The translations under genes and the position numbers were made by a program. 64,000 bases of DNA. Source: Paraburkholderia phosphatilytica. GTDB taxonomy: Bacteria > Pseudomonadota > Gammaproteobacteria > Burkholderiales > Burkholderiaceae. The stretch's first letter is position 1; each line of letters starts with the position of its first letter. This document shows, in pieces, positions 53,463 through 63,914 of the stretch. The notes under the pieces were generated by a model. It ran no database searches, had not been told where the DNA came from, and saw nothing but the letters and a program-made list of their open reading frames with translations. Where the stretch lies: positions 186,001 through 250,000 of the forward strand of contig NZ_QQOA01000005.1 in the NCBI RefSeq assembly GCF_003443895.1, given 5' to 3'.

Positions 53463-55259
53463 GTGGTTTTGACACATACCCACGACACCGATTCGTCCGA
53501 CGCCGAACGCGCGTTGTCCGCCGCGACGGCTGACGAAAACCGCCATCAGCAGACCGCTGGCGGCGAGCGTCCAGCAACGGGCGCGGAAGGCGAAGGCGAG
53601 GAGCGGCCGCGCCGCGGCCTGCGCCGTGGCCCGCGCAGCCTGATCGCGCGGCGCCGCGCCAGCGCAAAGGCAAAGGAAGGCGATGGCACGCCGGCCGCCC
53701 AGCCGGGCGAGGGCGAAGTCGCGGCCGATGCGCCTGCCGAGGGCGCTTCCGCTGCACCGGCGCCCGCGCCGCGACCGGCGCGCAAGCAGGGCACCGCGAA
53801 GGGCCCGCGCCAGAACGCGAACCAGAACCGCGCCGCCGGCGGCAAGAAGCAGGGCGACAAGAGCAGCGGCCGCGGCAACGCGGCGCGCGCTGCGCAAGGC
53901 GGCGCACCGGCCGCGGAAGAGGCGCCGGACGACCTGTTCGCCTACGTGACGTCGCCGGCGTTCGACGCCGACAACAGCGCGGGCGGTGGCGTGCGCGCGC
54001 CGATGCTGCGCCGTGGCCGTCAGCAGCCGCAGAAGCGCGTGCTCGCGCCGGACGACGACGCGCCGAAGCTGCACAAGGTGCTCGCCGAGGCGGGCATGGG
54101 CTCGCGGCGCGAGATGGAAGAGCTGATTGTGGCCGGCCGCGTGTCGGTCAACGGCGAACCGGCGCACATCGGCCAGCGCATCATGCCGACCGACCAGGTG
54201 CGCATTAATGGCAAGCCGATCAAGCGCAAGCTGCCGGGCAAGCCGCCGCGCGTGCTGATCTATCACAAGCCGACGGGCGAGATCGTGAGCCACGCGGATC
54301 CCGAAGGCCGGCCGTCGGTGTTCGACAAGCTGCCGCCGATGAAGACCGCCAAATGGCTCGCAGTCGGCCGCCTCGACTTCAATACCGAGGGTCTGCTGAT
54401 GCTGACCACGTCGGGTGACCTCGCGAACCGTTTCATGCACCCACGCTACAGCGTCGAGCGCGAGTATGCGGTGCGGGTGGTCGGCGAACTTGCCGAAGGC
54501 ATGCGGCAGAAGCTGCTGCACGGCGTCGACCTCGAGGACGGCCCCGCAAGCTTCCTGCGCATCCGCGACGGCGGCGGCGAAGGCACGAATCACTGGTATC
54601 ACGTCGCGCTGGCGGAAGGTCGCAATCGCGAGGTTCGCCGTATGTTCGAAGCGGTTGGCCTGATGGTGAGCCGCCTGATCCGCACGCGGCACGGCCCGAT
54701 TTCACTGCCGCGCGGGCTGAAGCGCGGTCGCTGGGAGGAGCTCGAGGACAACCAGGTGCGCAGCCTGATGTCGTCGGTGGGACTGAAGGCGCCGACCGAG
54801 GAGAAGGGCGGTCGCAATGGTGCGCAGGAGCGCCGTCAGCCGGATCCGATGCAGACCTCGATGGGCTTCATCAACCGTGAGCCGGTGCTGATGTCGCATG
54901 GGCTCGGCGGCGGCCAGCAGCAGCGCGGCGGCCAGGGCCGTCGCGGCCCGCAGGCCGCGGGTGGTGGGTTCGGCACGGGCTTCGGCGGCGGCAACAGTAA
55001 CCGCACTGGACACGGCGGCGGTCGCGCGGGCGGCGGTGAAGCGCGCGGCGGACGGCGCGGCGGCAGCGGTGGTGGCGGCGGCGATGTCGACGGCAATCGC
55101 GCCCCGGCGCCGCGGCGCGCGCGTGCTGCCGGTGGCGGCGATGCGAACGGTAACCGCGCGCCGGGCGGCGGCGGCAATCGCGCGCCGAAGGCGAACGCGA
55201 ATGCCGGCAATCGCGGCAACGCGCGTGGCGCGCAACGCAACCGCAGCCGCGGACGCTAG
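53463..55259 (+). CDS. rluB: 23S rRNA pseudouridine(2605) synthase RluB, with extended termini
   Basis: 598-residue RsuA-family pseudouridine synthase. An S4 RNA-binding domain (about residues 199-260; [20 protein letters not shown]) and the catalytic domain with [11 protein letters not shown] (Asp305) and [16 protein letters not shown] are clear. The flanks are unusual: about 195 low-complexity Ala/Arg/Glu residues N-terminally, and a Gly/Arg/Asn-rich C-terminal tail (RGG-like) of about 130 residues. The typical enzyme is about 290 residues. The start is GTG 53463 or, better spaced from GAGG, TTG 53469. It modifies the large-subunit rRNA near the peptidyl-transferase centre. Confidence 0.92.
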   Translation: MVLTHTHDTDSSDAERALSAATADENRHQQTAGGERPATGAEGEGEERPRRGLRRGPRSLIARRRASAKAKEGDGTPAAQPGEGEVAADAPAEGASAAPAPAPRPARKQGTAKGPRQNANQNRAAGGKKQGDKSSGRGNAARAAQGGAPAAEEAPDDLFAYVTSPAFDADNSAGGGVRAPMLRRGRQQPQKRVLAPDDDAPKLHKVLAEAGMGSRREMEELIVAGRVSVNGEPAHIGQRIMPTDQVRINGKPIKRKLPGKPPRVLIYHKPTGEIVSHADPEGRPSVFDKLPPMKTAKWLAVGRLDFNTEGLLMLTTSGDLANRFMHPRYSVEREYAVRVVGELAEGMRQKLLHGVDLEDGPASFLRIRDGGGEGTNHWYHVALAEGRNREVRRMFEAVGLMVSRLIRTRHGPISLPRGLKRGRWEELEDNQVRSLMSSVGLKAPTEEKGGRNGAQERRQPDPMQTSMGFINREPVLMSHGLGGGQQQRGGQGRRGPQAAGGGFGTGFGGGNSNRTGHGGGRAGGGEARGGRRGGSGGGGGDVDGNRAPAPRRARAAGGGDANGNRAPGGGGNRAPKANANAGNRGNARGAQRNRSRGR

Positions 55260-55432
55260 ACGCTACGGTTGCGCGCAAGCGTGAGCGCGCAACGATCGCG
55301 GTGCCGGCTTCGCGTGGATGCGACGCCGGCAATCGCGACTGGCGCTGTGCAGTGTGAGCGCCCGTGGTGCGCGGCCAAGGTTCGATATGTGCTGAACGTG
55401 CCGCCAGATGAGGCTTTGGACGCTTCGGTGGT

Positions 55433-55461
55433 TTGCGTTCAAGCCCGAAAAAGGCTACAAT
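55433..55461 (+). promoter_or_regulatory. Sigma-70 promoter of rimP leader/small RNA
   Basis: TTGCGT (55433-55438), a 17-bp spacer and TACAAT (55456-55461) match the sigma-70 consensus well. Predicted start of transcription is about 55468, about 390 bp before rimP. Confidence 0.6.
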
Positions 55462-55467
55462 CTTGAA

Positions 55468-55544
55468 GTCGCTGGGCGTGCAGTTGCTGTGCCCGGGATC
55501 GACCACCGGCAATAAGATGATGGGCGTTTCGCCCATTTTTTTTT
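55468..55544 (+). ncRNA. Predicted ~77-nt leader/attenuator RNA before rimP-nusA-infB
   Basis: From the predicted start at about 55468 to an intrinsic terminator at 55520-55544. The segment is GC-rich with possible internal pairing and has no open frame with a start and Shine-Dalgarno. Either a small RNA or the prematurely terminated leader of the nusA operon. Boundaries are inferred from promoter and terminator only. Confidence 0.45.
55520..55544 (+). terminator. Intrinsic terminator upstream of rimP
   Basis: ATGGGCG (55520-55526), loop TTT, CGCCCAT (55530-55536), immediately followed by a run of nine T residues (55536-55544). A textbook rho-independent terminator located before, not after, the rimP operon. 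Confidence 0.85.
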
Positions 55545-55703
55545 GTTCATTGGTTTTGCATCCGGGCCACGCATCCGCTGGTTGGGTGGCCGGAAAGCGA
55601 ATAGCAAACAGGCGGAAAAAAGCGGCAAGTGGCCGATGTGCCTGAAGGATGCGGCACGCAGCATGCGCCTCGCGGGCACTGCACACGCTGGCTGGGTAAC
55701 GCG

Positions 55704-55743
55704 GCACTGCGGCGGCACTGCGGCGGCACTGCGGTGGCACTGC
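55704..55743. repeat. 11-bp tandem repeat (about 3.6 copies)
   Basis: GCACTGCGGCG is repeated at 55704, 55715 and 55726 (one T for C in the third), with a partial fourth copy. It lies in the rimP leader region, about 120 bp before the rimP start. Confidence 0.75.
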
Positions 55744-55860
55744 TGGTCCGGAGCGAGTGTCCCGGGCCGCTCCGGCGAAAGCCCGGGTGCCGGATACCAG
55801 CGCAGCCATCGGCAGCGGTCGCGCAGGGCGCGCCGCGTGAACATCCTGGAGTGGGTAACG

Positions 55861-56319
55861 GTGCAACTGACAGAACTGATTGAAACCACAGTCACAGGTC
55901 TCGGGTACGAGCTCGTCGATCTCGAGCGTACCGGCCGCGGCATGCTGACCATCTTCATCGACCAGCCGGCCGGCATCGCCATCGAAGACTGCGAGAAGGT
56001 GACACGTCAGTTGCAGCACGTGCTCACGGTCGAGAACATCGACTACGAACGGCTCGAAGTATCGTCGCCTGGTCTCGACCGGCCGCTGAAGAAACTGGCG
56101 GACTTCGAACGCTTCGCCGGCAGCGAGGCGGTGATCACGTTGAAAAAGCCATTGGACGGTCGCAAGTCGTATCGGGGCATCGTGCATGCTCCGCAAGGCG
56201 AGACGATCGGTCTGGAATTTGAAGGAAAGGACGGCGCAGTGATGCTGGATTTCACGCTCGCAGATATCGACAAGGCACGCCTCGTCCCGAAAGTTGACTT
56301 TAGGAGCCGCAAACAATGA
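55861..56319 (+). CDS. rimP: Ribosome maturation factor RimP
   Basis: 152-residue 30S-subunit assembly factor. N-terminal domain [50 protein letters not shown] (in segments) and the [11 protein letters not shown] signature, then the SH3-like C-terminal domain. GTG 55861 is chosen (GGAG about 9 bp upstream; gives the usual length); the open frame upstream has no RimP similarity. The stop overlaps nusA (ATGA). Confidence 0.94.
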   Translation: MQLTELIETTVTGLGYELVDLERTGRGMLTIFIDQPAGIAIEDCEKVTRQLQHVLTVENIDYERLEVSSPGLDRPLKKLADFERFAGSEAVITLKKPLDGRKSYRGIVHAPQGETIGLEFEGKDGAVMLDFTLADIDKARLVPKVDFRSRKQ

Positions 56320-57791
56320 GTCGCGAAGTGTTGATGCTGGTGGATGCGCTGGCGCGCGAGAAGAACGTCGACAAGGACGTGGTTTTTGCCGCGCTCGAAG
56401 CGGCGCTCGCCTCAGCCTCCAAGAAACTCTTCGATGAAGATGCGGACATTCGCGTCCATATCGACCGCGAGAGCGGCGAGCATGAAACCTTCCGCCGCTG
56501 GAAGGTCGTGCCGGACGAAGCGGGGCTCCAGGAGCCGGACCAGGAAATCCTGTTGTTCGAGGCGCGCGAGCAGAAGGCCGACGCGCAGATCGACGACTTC
56601 ATCGAAGAACCGGTGCCGTCGATCGAATTCGGCCGCATCGGTGCGCAGGCCGCGAAGCAGGTCATCCTGCAGCGCGTGCGCGACGCCGAGCGTGAGCAGA
56701 TCCTCAACGACTTCCTCGAGCGCGGCGAAAGCATCATGACCGGCACGGTCAAGCGTCTCGACAAGGGCAACTTCATCGTCGAGTCGGGCCGCGTCGAAGC
56801 GCTGCTACGTCGTGACCAGTTGATCCCGAAGGAAAACCTGCGCGTTGGCGACCGCGTGCGCGCGTGGATCGGCAAGGTGGACCGCACGGCGCGCGGCCCG
56901 CAGATCGAGCTGTCGCGCACGGCGCCTGAATTCCTGATGAAGCTGTTCGAGATGGAAGTGCCCGAGATCGAGCAGGGTCTGCTCGAGATCAAGGCGGCGG
57001 CCCGCGACCCGGGCGTACGCGCGAAGATCGGCGTCGTCGCTTACGACAAGCGCATCGATCCGATCGGCACCTGCGTCGGCATTCGCGGTTCGCGCGTGCA
57101 GGCGGTCCGCAACGAGCTCGGTGGCGAAAACGTCGACATCGTGCTATGGTCGGAAGATCCCGCCCAGTTCGTGATCGGCGCGCTCGCGCCGGCAGCGGTC
57201 CAGTCGATCGTCGTCGATGAAGAGAAGCATTCGATGGACGTCGTCGTGGACGAAGGCGAACTGGCGGTCGCGATCGGCCGCAGTGGCCAGAACGTGCGTC
57301 TTGCCAGCGAACTCACCGGCTGGCAGATCAACATCATGACGCCGGACGAATCCGCGCAGAAGCAGAATCTGGAGCGCGGCGTACTGCGCGACCTGTTCAT
57401 GGCGCGCCTCGATGTCGACGAGGAAGTCGCGGACATCCTGATCGACGAAGGTTTCACGAGCCTCGAAGAGATCGCGTACGTGCCGCTCAACGAAATGCTC
57501 GAGATCGAAGCGTTCGACGAGGACACCGTCCACGAACTGCGTAACCGCGCGCGCGATGCGTTGCTGACCATGGCGATCGCGAATGAAGAGAAGGTCGAGG
57601 GTGTCGCGCTCGACCTGAAGAGTCTCGACGGCATGGATGCCGACCTGCTCACGAAGCTTGCCGAACACCAGATCCAGACGCGCGACGAACTCGCGGAACT
57701 GGCGGTCGACGAGCTGACTGAAATGACGGGAATGGAAGACGATGCCGCGAAGGCATTGATCATGAAAGCACGTGAACACTGGTTCCAGTGA
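56316..57791 (+). CDS. nusA: Transcription termination/antitermination protein NusA
   Basis: 491-residue RNA-polymerase-binding factor. N-terminal RNAP-binding domain (residues 1-125), S1 domain ([22 protein letters not shown], about 140-200), two KH domains (about 230-345; [40 protein letters not shown]) and two C-terminal acidic helix-hairpin repeats (about 360-490), as in proteobacterial NusA. Overlaps rimP, giving coupling. It modulates pausing, termination and rRNA antitermination. Confidence 0.97.
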   Translation: MSREVLMLVDALAREKNVDKDVVFAALEAALASASKKLFDEDADIRVHIDRESGEHETFRRWKVVPDEAGLQEPDQEILLFEAREQKADAQIDDFIEEPVPSIEFGRIGAQAAKQVILQRVRDAEREQILNDFLERGESIMTGTVKRLDKGNFIVESGRVEALLRRDQLIPKENLRVGDRVRAWIGKVDRTARGPQIELSRTAPEFLMKLFEMEVPEIEQGLLEIKAAARDPGVRAKIGVVAYDKRIDPIGTCVGIRGSRVQAVRNELGGENVDIVLWSEDPAQFVIGALAPAAVQSIVVDEEKHSMDVVVDEGELAVAIGRSGQNVRLASELTGWQINIMTPDESAQKQNLERGVLRDLFMARLDVDEEVADILIDEGFTSLEEIAYVPLNEMLEIEAFDEDTVHELRNRARDALLTMAIANEEKVEGVALDLKSLDGMDADLLTKLAEHQIQTRDELAELAVDELTEMTGMEDDAAKALIMKAREHWFQ

Positions 57792-57892
57792 CAGATGAGC
57801 CTGACGACCATGACCCACTGATCCATACGCGGCACTGGCCGCATGAACCGATGCTAACCGCAAGGAAACGCTCCTTGCATTAAGAGGAATGA

Positions 57893-60817
57893 ATGGCGAG
57901 TAACAACGTAGCCCAATTTGCCGCGGAACTGAAAATGCCTGCTGGTGTGCTGCTCGAGCAGCTGCAGGCGGCTGGCGTGCAGAAAGCGAGCGAAGACGAT
58001 GCCCTGTCCGAAACGGACAAGGCGCGCCTGCTCGACCACTTGCGCAAGGCCCACGGTTCGACCGATGCGGACAAGCGCAAGATCACGCTGACGCGCCGGC
58101 ACACGTCGGAAATCAAGCAGTCCGACGCAACGGGCAAGGCTCGCACCATTCAGGTGGAGGTGCGCAAGAAGCGCACGTTCGTCCGTCGCGACGAAGCCAC
58201 CGACGACGCATCGAATCATGCCGCCAACGCAGCAGAGACCGCGGACGATGCGGATCTGCAGCGCCGCGAGGAAGAAGCGCGCCGTGAAGCCGAGCTGCTC
58301 GAGAAGCAGGCGCTGGAGCTGAAGGAGCGCCAGGAACGCCTCGAGCGCGAAGAGTCCGAGCGCCGCGCCCGCGAGGAAGCGGCGGAAGCCGAACGCCGCC
58401 GCGCCGAAGAGGAAGCGGCGAAGAAGCGTACCGCTGCCGAGGCGGCCGCGCGCGAGCTCGCCGCGCAGGCGGTGGCGGCGGAATCGCAGTCGCGTGCCAC
58501 GGAGCAGGAAGACGAGCAGCGCGCAGCGGCGGAACGTGCCGCGCAGCGCGAGGCCGCGAAGAAGGCGGAAGACGCTGCCCGCGAGGCATCGGAAAAGGCC
58601 AAGGCCGAACAGGCCGAGATCGCGCGCCGTCGTGCCGCTGCGGAAGCCGAAGCGCGCGCGATCCGCGAGATGATGAGCACGCCGCGCAAGGCCGTTCAGG
58701 CGAAGGCGCCGGAACCGGTCGCCGCGAAGCCGGCCGAGCCGCAGGCCGCGAAGGCCGCCGAAGCGAAGGGCACGCTGCACAAGCCGGCGCGTCCGGAAGG
58801 CCAGACGGCCACGCGTCCGGCGGCGAAGAAGCCGGCGGCGGCAGCGGCTCCGGCCGCGAATGCGCAGCCGTCGGCGGGTGCGCCGGGCGGCGATCGCAAG
58901 AAGCCGGGCGGCAAGGGCGGCTGGCAGGACGACGCAGCGAAGCGCCGCGGCATCAAGACGCGCGGCGACTCGAGCGGCGGCGTCGATCGCGGCTGGCGCG
59001 GCGGTCCGAAGGGCCGTGGCAAGCATCAGGACGCGACGAACTTCCAGGCGCCGTCCGAGCCGATCGTGCGTGAAGTGCACGTGCCGGAAACCATCACGGT
59101 TGCCGACCTCGCTCACAAGATGTCCGTGAAGGCATCGGAAGTGATCAAGGTCATGATGAAGCTCGGCCAGATGGTCACGATCAACCAGATGCTGGACCAG
59201 GAAACGGCGATGATCGTCGTCGAGGAACTGGGCCATCACGCGGTCGCGGCGAAGCTGGACGATCCGGAAGCGATGCTGGTCGAAGGCGAAGCGACGGATG
59301 CGGAAGCACTGCCGCGTCCGCCGGTCGTCACCGTCATGGGTCACGTCGACCACGGCAAGACGTCGCTGCTCGACTACATCCGTCGCGCGAAGGTTGCGGC
59401 GGGCGAGGCCGGCGGCATTACGCAGCACATCGGCGCGTATCACGTGGAAACGCCGCGCGGCGTGATCACGTTCCTCGATACGCCGGGTCACGAGGCGTTC
59501 ACGGCCATGCGTGCGCGCGGCGCGAAAGCGACCGACATCGTGATTCTGGTGGTCGCGGCGGATGACGGCGTGATGCCGCAGACGAAGGAAGCGATCGCCC
59601 ACGCGAAGGCGGGCGGCGTGCCGCTCGTGGTCGCGATCAACAAGATCGACAAGCCGGATGCGAATCCGGAGCGCGTGAAGCAGGAACTCGTCGCGGAAAG
59701 CGTCGTGCCGGAAGAGTACGGCGGCGAGTCGCCGTTTGTGCCGGTGTCGGCGAAGACCGGCGCAGGCATCGACGATCTGCTCGAAAACGTGCTGCTGCAG
59801 GCCGAAGTGCTGGAACTGACGGCACCGGTCGAAGCGCCGGCGAAGGGCCTCGTGATCGAAGCGAAGCTCGACAAGGGTAAGGGTCCGGTCGCAACCGTGC
59901 TCGTGCAGTCGGGTACGCTGAACCGCGGCGACGTCGTGCTCGCGGGCAGCGCCTACGGCCGCGTGCGTGCGATGCTCGACGAAACCGGCAAGCCGACCAA
60001 AACGGCGGGTCCGTCGATCCCGGTCGAAATCCAGGGTCTGTCGGAAGTGCCGGCCGCGGGCGAAGAAGTGATCGTGCTGCCGGACGAGCGCAAGGCGCGC
60101 GAAATCGCGCTGTTCCGTCAGGGCAAGTTCCGCGACGTCAAGCTCGCGAAGCAGCAGGCCGCGAAGCTCGAAACCATGCTCGAACAGATGGGCGAAGGCG
60201 AAGTGCAATACCTGCCGCTCATCGTCAAGGCGGACGTGCAGGGCTCGCAGGAAGCGCTGGTGCAGGCGCTCCTCAAGCTGTCCACCGACGAAGTGCGTGT
60301 GCAGATCGTGCACGGCGCGGTCGGCGCGATCAGCGAGTCGGACGTCAACCTGGCGACGGCATCGAAGGCGGTCATCATCGGCTTCAACACGCGTGCGGAC
60401 GCTCAGGCGCGCAAGCTGGCGGAGACCAATGGCATCGACATCCGCTACTACAACATCATCTACGACGCAGTGGATGAGGTGAAGGCGGCGATGTCCGGCA
60501 TGCTGGCACCGGAGAAGCGCGAGACGGTGACGGGCATGGTCGAGGTGCGCCAGGTGATCCGCGTGCCGAAGGTCGGTCTGATCGCGGGTTGTATGGTCAC
60601 GGACGGCGTCGTGAAGCGTACGTCGTCGGTACGCGTGATCCGCAACAACGTGGTGATCCACACCGGCGAGCTCGATTCGCTCAAGCGCTTCAAGGACGAC
60701 GTGAAGGAAGTGCGTCAGGGCTTCGAGTGCGGTATGTCGATCAAGAACTTCAGCGACATCGTCGAAGGCGACCAGTTCGAAGTGTTCGAAGTCACGGAAG
60801 TCGCGCGTACGCTGTAA
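57893..60817 (+). CDS. infB: Translation initiation factor IF-2
   Basis: 974-residue GTPase that brings fMet-tRNA to the 30S subunit. An IF2 N-terminal domain at the start ([21 protein letters not shown]), a long Ala/Glu/Arg/Lys coiled region (about 120-400), and a second IF2_N motif ([28 protein letters not shown]). The G domain starts near residue 480: GHVDHGKTS (G1), DTPGHEAF (G3), NKIDKP (G4), SAKTG (G5). C-terminal domains II-IV are complete. It lies 101 bp after nusA, the conserved order. Confidence 0.98.
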   Translation: MASNNVAQFAAELKMPAGVLLEQLQAAGVQKASEDDALSETDKARLLDHLRKAHGSTDADKRKITLTRRHTSEIKQSDATGKARTIQVEVRKKRTFVRRDEATDDASNHAANAAETADDADLQRREEEARREAELLEKQALELKERQERLEREESERRAREEAAEAERRRAEEEAAKKRTAAEAAARELAAQAVAAESQSRATEQEDEQRAAAERAAQREAAKKAEDAAREASEKAKAEQAEIARRRAAAEAEARAIREMMSTPRKAVQAKAPEPVAAKPAEPQAAKAAEAKGTLHKPARPEGQTATRPAAKKPAAAAAPAANAQPSAGAPGGDRKKPGGKGGWQDDAAKRRGIKTRGDSSGGVDRGWRGGPKGRGKHQDATNFQAPSEPIVREVHVPETITVADLAHKMSVKASEVIKVMMKLGQMVTINQMLDQETAMIVVEELGHHAVAAKLDDPEAMLVEGEATDAEALPRPPVVTVMGHVDHGKTSLLDYIRRAKVAAGEAGGITQHIGAYHVETPRGVITFLDTPGHEAFTAMRARGAKATDIVILVVAADDGVMPQTKEAIAHAKAGGVPLVVAINKIDKPDANPERVKQELVAESVVPEEYGGESPFVPVSAKTGAGIDDLLENVLLQAEVLELTAPVEAPAKGLVIEAKLDKGKGPVATVLVQSGTLNRGDVVLAGSAYGRVRAMLDETGKPTKTAGPSIPVEIQGLSEVPAAGEEVIVLPDERKAREIALFRQGKFRDVKLAKQQAAKLETMLEQMGEGEVQYLPLIVKADVQGSQEALVQALLKLSTDEVRVQIVHGAVGAISESDVNLATASKAVIIGFNTRADAQARKLAETNGIDIRYYNIIYDAVDEVKAAMSGMLAPEKRETVTGMVEVRQVIRVPKVGLIAGCMVTDGVVKRTSSVRVIRNNVVIHTGELDSLKRFKDDVKEVRQGFECGMSIKNFSDIVEGDQFEVFEVTEVARTL

Positions 60818-60836
60818 CGCGCGCATACGGGCTCAC

Positions 60837-60870
60837 GGGCGGAGCGGGCGCTGGCCCGTCTCCGCCCTTT
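60837..60870 (+). terminator. GC-rich hairpin with short T-tract between infB and rbfA
   Basis: GGGCGGAG (60837-60844) pairs with CTCCGCCC (60860-60867), with an inner CGGGC/GCCCG pair, followed only by TTTG. It could be a weak terminator that lowers expression of rbfA-truB relative to infB, or a processing or stability hairpin. Confidence 0.5.
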
Positions 60871-60899
60871 GTTTATGTGGGTGCCCACACGGATTCACC

Positions 60900-61274
60900 A
60901 TGCCGAAAAAACGTACTACCCCCAATCGCAACGTACAGATCGCGGACCAGATCCAGCGCGATCTGTCCGAACTGGTGTCGCGCGAAGTCAAGGACCCGCG
61001 CATCGGTCTCGTCACGATCCAGAGCGTCGAGCTGACGCCGGACTACGCGCACGCGAAGGTCTACTTCACGACGCTGACGGGCGACCCGCAGCAAACGCAG
61101 ACGGCGCTGAACCATGCGGCCGGCCATCTGCACAACCTGCTGTTCAAGCGTCTGCACATCCATACGGTGCCGACGCTGCATTTCCACTACGACAAGACGA
61201 TCGAGAAAGCGGTCGAGATGTCGCGCCTGATCGACGAAGCCAACGCGAATCGCGCGAAGGACGACGAAGAATAG
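60900..61274 (+). CDS. rbfA: Ribosome-binding factor A
   Basis: 124-residue KH-fold factor for 30S maturation at the 5' end of 16S rRNA. Conserved features: [51 protein letters not shown] (in segments) and [29 protein letters not shown]. Length is normal for the family. It lies between infB and truB, as in most proteobacteria. Confidence 0.96.
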   Translation: MPKKRTTPNRNVQIADQIQRDLSELVSREVKDPRIGLVTIQSVELTPDYAHAKVYFTTLTGDPQQTQTALNHAAGHLHNLLFKRLHIHTVPTLHFHYDKTIEKAVEMSRLIDEANANRAKDDEE

Positions 61275-61290
61275 GCCGCTTCGCTTCACC

Positions 61291-62238
61291 ATGACTGCAC
61301 TCAAGCCACCCCAGCGCCCCCGCATTCCCCGCCGCGCGCTCGACGGCGTGCTGCTGCTCGACAAGCCCGTCGGTCTGTCGAGCAACGACGCATTGATCCG
61401 CGCAAAGCGCCTCTATCTCGCGAAGAAGGCCGGTCATACCGGCACGCTCGATCCGCTCGCGTCGGGTCTCCTGCCGCTGTGTTTCGGCGAAGCGACCAAG
61501 TTTTCGCAGGACCTGCTCGACGCCGACAAGACGTACGAAGCGACGATGCGCCTCGGCGTGCGCACCACCACCGGCGATGCCGAAGGCGAAGCGATCGACA
61601 CGCGTGAAGTGCGCTGCGAAGAGGCCGACGTGCGCGCGGCGCTCACGCGCTTCACCGGCGAAATCGTGCAGGTGCCGCCGATGTATTCGGCGTTGAAGCG
61701 TGACGGCAAGCCACTGTACGAGTACGCGCGGGCAGGGCAGACGGTCGAACGCGAGGGCCGCACAGTGACGATCCACGCGCTCGAACTGATTGCGTGCGCT
61801 CTGCCGGACGCGACCTTTCGCGTTACGTGCAGCAAGGGCACTTACGTGCGCACGCTGGCCGAGGACATTGGCGAGGCGCTCGACTGCGGCGCGCATCTCG
61901 TCGCGTTGCGGCGCACCAGCGTCGGCGCGCTGACGCTCGGTCACGCGGTCACGCTCGATGCGCTGTCCGATGCGAGCGAAGCGCAGCGCGACGCATGGCT
62001 GCAACCGGTCGATGCGCTGCTGTCCACGTTTCCGCTGGTGCGGCTCGATGAAGAAGCCACACGACGCTTCCTGCATGGCCAGCGCTTGCCGCTGTCCGCG
62101 CTCGCGATCGGCAGCGACGCGCGCGATGCGGACCGCGTGCGCGTCTATGCGGGGGAAGGGCGGTTGCTGGGTGTGGCGCGAGTGGGAGCGGGCGTGTTGG
62201 CGCCCGAGCGGCTCGTGGTGAGCGCGGCTTCAGAGTAG
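61291..62238 (+). CDS. truB: tRNA pseudouridine(55) synthase TruB
   Basis: 315-residue enzyme making pseudouridine 55 in tRNA. Catalytic Asp54 is in KAGHTGTLDPLASGLLPL; further motifs GVLLLDKPVGLSSN, PPMYSALKRDGKPLYEYARAG and CSKGTYVRTLAEDIG. A C-terminal PUA-like region completes the protein. It starts 16 bp after rbfA and is the last gene before the terminator at 62265. Confidence 0.96.
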   Translation: MTALKPPQRPRIPRRALDGVLLLDKPVGLSSNDALIRAKRLYLAKKAGHTGTLDPLASGLLPLCFGEATKFSQDLLDADKTYEATMRLGVRTTTGDAEGEAIDTREVRCEEADVRAALTRFTGEIVQVPPMYSALKRDGKPLYEYARAGQTVEREGRTVTIHALELIACALPDATFRVTCSKGTYVRTLAEDIGEALDCGAHLVALRRTSVGALTLGHAVTLDALSDASEAQRDAWLQPVDALLSTFPLVRLDEEATRRFLHGQRLPLSALAIGSDARDADRVRVYAGEGRLLGVARVGAGVLAPERLVVSAASE

Positions 62239-62264
62239 TCGAAGCGCATCGACGCAAAACAAAA

Positions 62265-62297
62265 GGCGATGCCGCACGCAAGCGGCATCGCCTTTTT
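62265..62297 (+). terminator. Strong bidirectional terminator after truB
   Basis: GGCGATGCCGC (62265-62275) and GCGGCATCGCC (62282-62292) form a perfect 11-bp stem with a 6-nt loop, followed by TTTTT (62293-62297) and preceded by AAAA. It can stop transcription both from truB and from the converging exporter gene. Confidence 0.92.
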
Positions 62298-62315
62298 CAG
62301 TTTCAGTGCGCGTCT

Positions 62316-63878
62316 TCAATGCGCGGCCGATGCCGCTGCTGCCGAATCTCCGCCCGCGCGTTCGGGCTTCGTGATCCAGATCAGCGCGACCAGCGCGACG
62401 AAAATCCCCGCGGACACATAGAACAGGTCGTTCACGCCGAGCTGCGCCGCCTGTTGCGTGAGCATCGAATTGAAGAGTCCATGCGCCTGCTCCGGGCTCA
62501 GCCCGGCAGCCTGCATCTGCGCCATCTGCTGGTTGAACACCGGGCTGTACGCGTTCGCCACTTCGTTCAGCTGTGCGTGGTGCATGATCGTCCGATGGTC
62601 CCACGCCGTTTCGAAGATCGACGTGCCGATGCCGCCGCACATGATCCGCACGAAGTTCGACAGACCCGATGCGGCTGGAATCCGGTGCCCCGGCAGACCC
62701 GACAGCGTGATCGACACGAGCGGGATGAAGAAGCCCGCCATGCCGATGCCCTGGATCAGCGTCGGCAGCAGCAGCGAGCTCTCGTCGACGCCCGTCGTAT
62801 AGCGCGAGCGCATCCAGAAGATCAGCGCGAAGATCAGGAACGACGCGGTCGCGATGTAGCGCGGATCGGTGTGCGGAAGCGCCTTGCCGGTGAGCGGCGA
62901 CAGCAGGATCGCGAACAGACCCACCGGCGCCATCACGATGCCGGCCGCGGTCGCGGTGTAGCCGATGTCGGTCTGCAGCCACAGCGGCAGCAGCACGAGG
63001 TTGCCGAAATAGAGCCCGTAGCCGATCGACAGCGCCACCGTGCCGCCCGTGAAATTGCGCTTGCTGAAGAGCGACAGGTCGACCACCGGATGTTCGGCCG
63101 TCAGCTCCCACACGACGAAGAACGCGAACGCGATGATCGCGGTCAGCGCGAGCGCGACGACGGTCGTCGACGAGAACCAGTCGAGGTCCTTGCCCTTGTC
63201 GAGCATCACCTGCAGCGAACCCACCCAGGTGATCAGGAGCGCGAGCCCGACGCCGTCGATCGGATGCTTGCGGATCACGGAATCGCGGTTACGGAAGATC
63301 GCCCACGTCGCGATCGCCGACACGAAACCGACCGGGATGTTCACATAGAAGATCCACGGCCACGAGATGTTGTCCGAGATCCAGCCGCCGAGAATCGGGC
63401 CGGCGACCGGCGCGATCAGCGTGGTCATCGCCCACATCGACAGCGCCATCGGTGCCTTCGCGCGCGGATAGCTCGCGAGCAGCAGCGTCTGCGACAGCGG
63501 GATCATCGGACCCGCGACCGCGCCCTGCAGCACGCGCGACGCGAGCAGGAACGGCAGCGACGGCGCGAGGCCGCACATCCACGACGAGATCACGAACAGC
63601 ACGATCGACGCCATGAAGAGCCGCACCTGGCCGATGCGGTCGGTGAGCCAGCCGGTCAGCGGCACCGAGATTGCGTTGGCGACCGCGAACGACGTGATCA
63701 CCCACGTGCCCTGATCCGACGAGACGCCGAGGTCGCCCGAGATCGCCGGGATCGACACGTTCGCGATCGACGTGTCGAGCACGTTCATGAACACGGCGAG
63801 CGACACCGCGATGGTGCCGATCACCAGTTGCGCTCCCTGCAACGGCGGATGCGGATCGGGAGACTGAGCTTGAGCCAT
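62316..63878 (-). CDS. MFS multidrug exporter, DHA2 family (EmrB/QacA type)
   Basis: 520-residue, 14-segment drug:H+ antiporter of the inner membrane. Motifs: LDTSIANVSIPAISGDLG (motif D1), WVITSFAVANAISVPLTGWLTDRIGQVRLF (motif A) and RVLQGAVAGPMIPLSQTLL (motif C region). A minus-strand gene ends 37 bp upstream and is probably its EmrA/HlyD-type adaptor, so the pair should pump substrates across both membranes with an outer-membrane factor. Substrate not predictable. Confidence 0.93.
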   Translation of the reverse strand: MAQAQSPDPHPPLQGAQLVIGTIAVSLAVFMNVLDTSIANVSIPAISGDLGVSSDQGTWVITSFAVANAISVPLTGWLTDRIGQVRLFMASIVLFVISSWMCGLAPSLPFLLASRVLQGAVAGPMIPLSQTLLLASYPRAKAPMALSMWAMTTLIAPVAGPILGGWISDNISWPWIFYVNIPVGFVSAIATWAIFRNRDSVIRKHPIDGVGLALLITWVGSLQVMLDKGKDLDWFSSTTVVALALTAIIAFAFFVVWELTAEHPVVDLSLFSKRNFTGGTVALSIGYGLYFGNLVLLPLWLQTDIGYTATAAGIVMAPVGLFAILLSPLTGKALPHTDPRYIATASFLIFALIFWMRSRYTTGVDESSLLLPTLIQGIGMAGFFIPLVSITLSGLPGHRIPAASGLSNFVRIMCGGIGTSIFETAWDHRTIMHHAQLNEVANAYSPVFNQQMAQMQAAGLSPEQAHGLFNSMLTQQAAQLGVNDLFYVSAGIFVALVALIWITKPERAGGDSAAAASAAH

Positions 63879-63914
63879 GTAGTCCTGAGTACGAATTGCG
63901 GTCAGCGACGCCGC

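Larger units (their letters stand above)
55260..55860. other. 601-bp region between rluB and rimP
   Basis: Contains a promoter and small-transcript/terminator unit (55433-55544) and an 11-bp tandem repeat (55704-55743). No protein-coding frame is convincing; the long frame open before the rimP start is not RimP-like. Confidence 0.6.

Noticed and set aside
57854..60826. 990-codon minus-strand open frame opposite infB
   Set aside because: Exact antisense of IF-2; long only because of codon bias.
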